Assembly (NCBI GenBank): GCA_937902285.1
Contig: CALGTB010000237.1
Location: forward strand, 1-7,099
Direction: 5' to 3'
Length of the DNA stretch: 7,099 nucleotides
Source: an uncultured Actinomycetes bacterium
GTDB lineage: Bacteria; Actinomycetota; Actinomycetes; S36-B12
A model generated the notes under the pieces. That model was not told the DNA's origin and did not search any database. It saw only the letters and a program-made list of their open reading frames with translations. The translations under genes were made by a program, and so were the position numbers. This document shows, piece by piece, positions 6,108 through 7,099 of the stretch. The first letter of the stretch is position 1; every line of letters begins with the position of its first letter.

Positions 6108-6638
6108 CATCTCGACGCGGGAAACGGATGCTGGACTGATGCCTGCTCAGCCGCCCTGCGGATTCGACTGGTGCCGAAAACCCCGAGTTGAAGCGCCTAA
6201 GGCCTGCCCGCGTGAAGGCTGACCAGCGGCCACGAGTGTAACTTCCCGGTTGTCGACCCGAGGGGTGGCAAGTTGCCCCCGCGCCGCTTGCGTGCCCGTC
6301 AATGACGTCGCTTAGTGACCATGACTCCACCATGTGCACGTGTGCCACTGCCACCAAGTGGGCGCTTGCTCGACCTCCCAGCACCTGCGGGGCTGCAAGC
6401 ACCCCCCGACGTACGGCACGGCACATCGCCTCGACGCTACGCCTTCAGCCGGGGCCGGAGCTGATCGCTCACAGTGGAACTTGAACTCATCGCGAGGGCG
6501 GCCCAGTAGTCAGGTGGGTACAGGAGTTCGGTGTCCATACCGCTCAGGCAATCCCTAAGCTCCGAGGTTCGCGCCCAAGACACTGCCCATGGGAGGGTCC
6601 GGTACAGTCCAGCCGGGAGACGACTCCTCCAGCGACTC

Positions 6639-6645
6639 AAGGAGG
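6639..6645 (+). promoter_or_regulatory. Strong Shine-Dalgarno of the methyltransferase gene
   Basis: AAGGAGG, a near-perfect anti-16S match, lies 4 bases before the ATG at 6650. It fixes the methyltransferase start and is the best ribosome site in the window. Confidence 0.8.
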
Positions 6646-6649
6646 TTCC

Positions 6650-7099
6650 ATGGGCCTCTACCGCGACCGCGACCACCAGCACGAGTATCGACTCATGGCA
6701 CTCTCCGACGATGTGCGGGAACTGTCAGGGCGCCATGGGCGCAACGAACTGACGGACGCAATCTCCCTCCGCATCCTCGATTCGCTCGCTCCCGGCCCAT
6801 CGGCTCGCATCGTCGACATCGGCTGCGGCGACGCGAGCCTGCTCCGGATGCTCGAGGGTGACGGGCACCAGGCCGGCCTGACCGGCGTACTGCCGTCCCG
6901 CGAGGAGGTGGAGAGACTGGCGGGGTCGCTTGCGAGTTCAGGCTCGAGTATCACCGTGGTGCTTGGTGACACGGAGAACACCGGGCTGCCGGCGGAGTCC
7001 TACGACATCGTGATCGTCAACGGAGTGCTTCACCTCGCTCAGCCGGATCCCCACGCGAGTCTCATGGAGTTCCGTAGGCTGCTTTCCCCAGGTGGAACC
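6650..7099 (+). CDS. SAM-dependent class I methyltransferase, N-terminal part, truncated by window edge
   Basis: An ATG preceded by AAGGAGG opens a frame of 150 codons that reaches the right edge without a stop, so the C-terminus lies outside. After a polar N-terminal segment rich in charged residues and histidines (about 1-40), motif I VDIGCGDAS appears at about residues 57-65, the glycine-rich loop that binds S-adenosylmethionine. A later GDTEN segment (about 107-111) and YDIVIVNGVLHL (about 118-129) correspond to motifs II-III/IV. EFRRLLSPGGT at the edge is the usual post-motif helix and loop of UbiE/class I methyltransferases. It is transcribed away from the glycan genes, with a 721-base gap between. 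The acceptor (sugar, lipid or small molecule) cannot be told; methylation of a glycan is plausible only by proximity. Confidence 0.88.
   Translation, partial: MGLYRDRDHQHEYRLMALSDDVRELSGRHGRNELTDAISLRILDSLAPGPSARIVDIGCGDASLLRMLEGDGHQAGLTGVLPSREEVERLAGSLASSGSSITVVLGDTENTGLPAESYDIVIVNGVLHLAQPDPHASLMEFRRLLSPGGT

Larger units (their letters stand above)
5929..6649. other. Long divergent intergenic region without a recognisable gene
   Basis: 721 bases between the divergent acyltransferase and methyltransferase genes. Open frames here are short, of low-complexity or basic composition, and show no family motif or well-placed ribosome site. It must supply regulatory signals for at least the methyltransferase and probably the minus-strand cluster. 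Visible structure: a perfect 9-base direct repeat at 5962-5985, a perfect 6-base inverted repeat at 6095-6107, and a weak GC-rich hairpin at 6262-6280. No transposase remnant or RNA gene was recognised. Confidence 0.5.

Noticed and set aside
6262..6280. GC-rich hairpin GGGGTGGC / GCCCCC
   Set aside because: Short, contains a mismatch, has no T-tract, and is not placed after any gene.
6437..6682. 81-codon minus-strand frame before the methyltransferase, with a C-terminal YPPDYWAALA segment that looks protein-like
   Set aside because: Its start lies inside the methyltransferase gene and has no ribosome site; no family motif is recognised. It might be a decayed fragment, but I cannot support that.

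Overview
This is a fragment of a surface-glycan (capsule, O-antigen or flagellin/S-layer glycan) biosynthesis locus from a high-GC bacterium. Strong purine-rich ribosome binding sites, GTG/TTG as well as ATG starts, compact gene packing and the absence of introns all point to bacteria. The phylum cannot be read from the sequence; an actinobacterium or another high-GC environmental lineage would fit.

Layout, left to right: (i) 1-372, minus strand, the N-terminal 124 codons of a CMP-nonulosonate (sialic/legionaminic acid type) cytidylyltransferase, cut by the left edge. (ii) 369-1370, minus, a Gfo/Idh/MocA oxidoreductase whose stop codon overlaps the cytidylyltransferase start. (iii) 1493-2518, plus, a PAPS-type sulfotransferase, the only plus-strand gene among the glycan genes. 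(iv) 2515-3582, minus, a two-CBS-domain plus nucleotidyltransferase protein with the PtmE architecture known from the Campylobacter legionaminic acid pathway. (v) 3657-4919, minus, a GT-B-like polysaccharide-locus protein with an HPR motif, possibly a glycosyltransferase. (vi) 5272-5928, minus, a left-handed beta-helix (hexapeptide) acyltransferase of the serine-acetyltransferase-like type. (vii) 5929-6649, 721 bases without a credible gene but with a short perfect direct repeat next to the acyltransferase start. (viii) 6650-7099, plus, the first 150 codons of a SAM-dependent methyltransferase, cut by the right edge.

How they could work together: the cytidylyltransferase, the CBS-nucleotidyltransferase and the oxidoreductase together suggest synthesis of a CMP-activated nonulosonic acid, most like legionaminic acid made through a GDP-amino-sugar. 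The GT-B-like protein is a candidate transferase, and the acyltransferase, sulfotransferase and methyltransferase are candidate decorating enzymes. The synthase (NeuB/LegI), the hydrolysing epimerase (NeuC/LegG), the dehydratase and the aminotransferase are not in this window. The combined pathway is inference from gene content. I saw no CRISPR array, tRNA, rRNA, transposase or phage gene.
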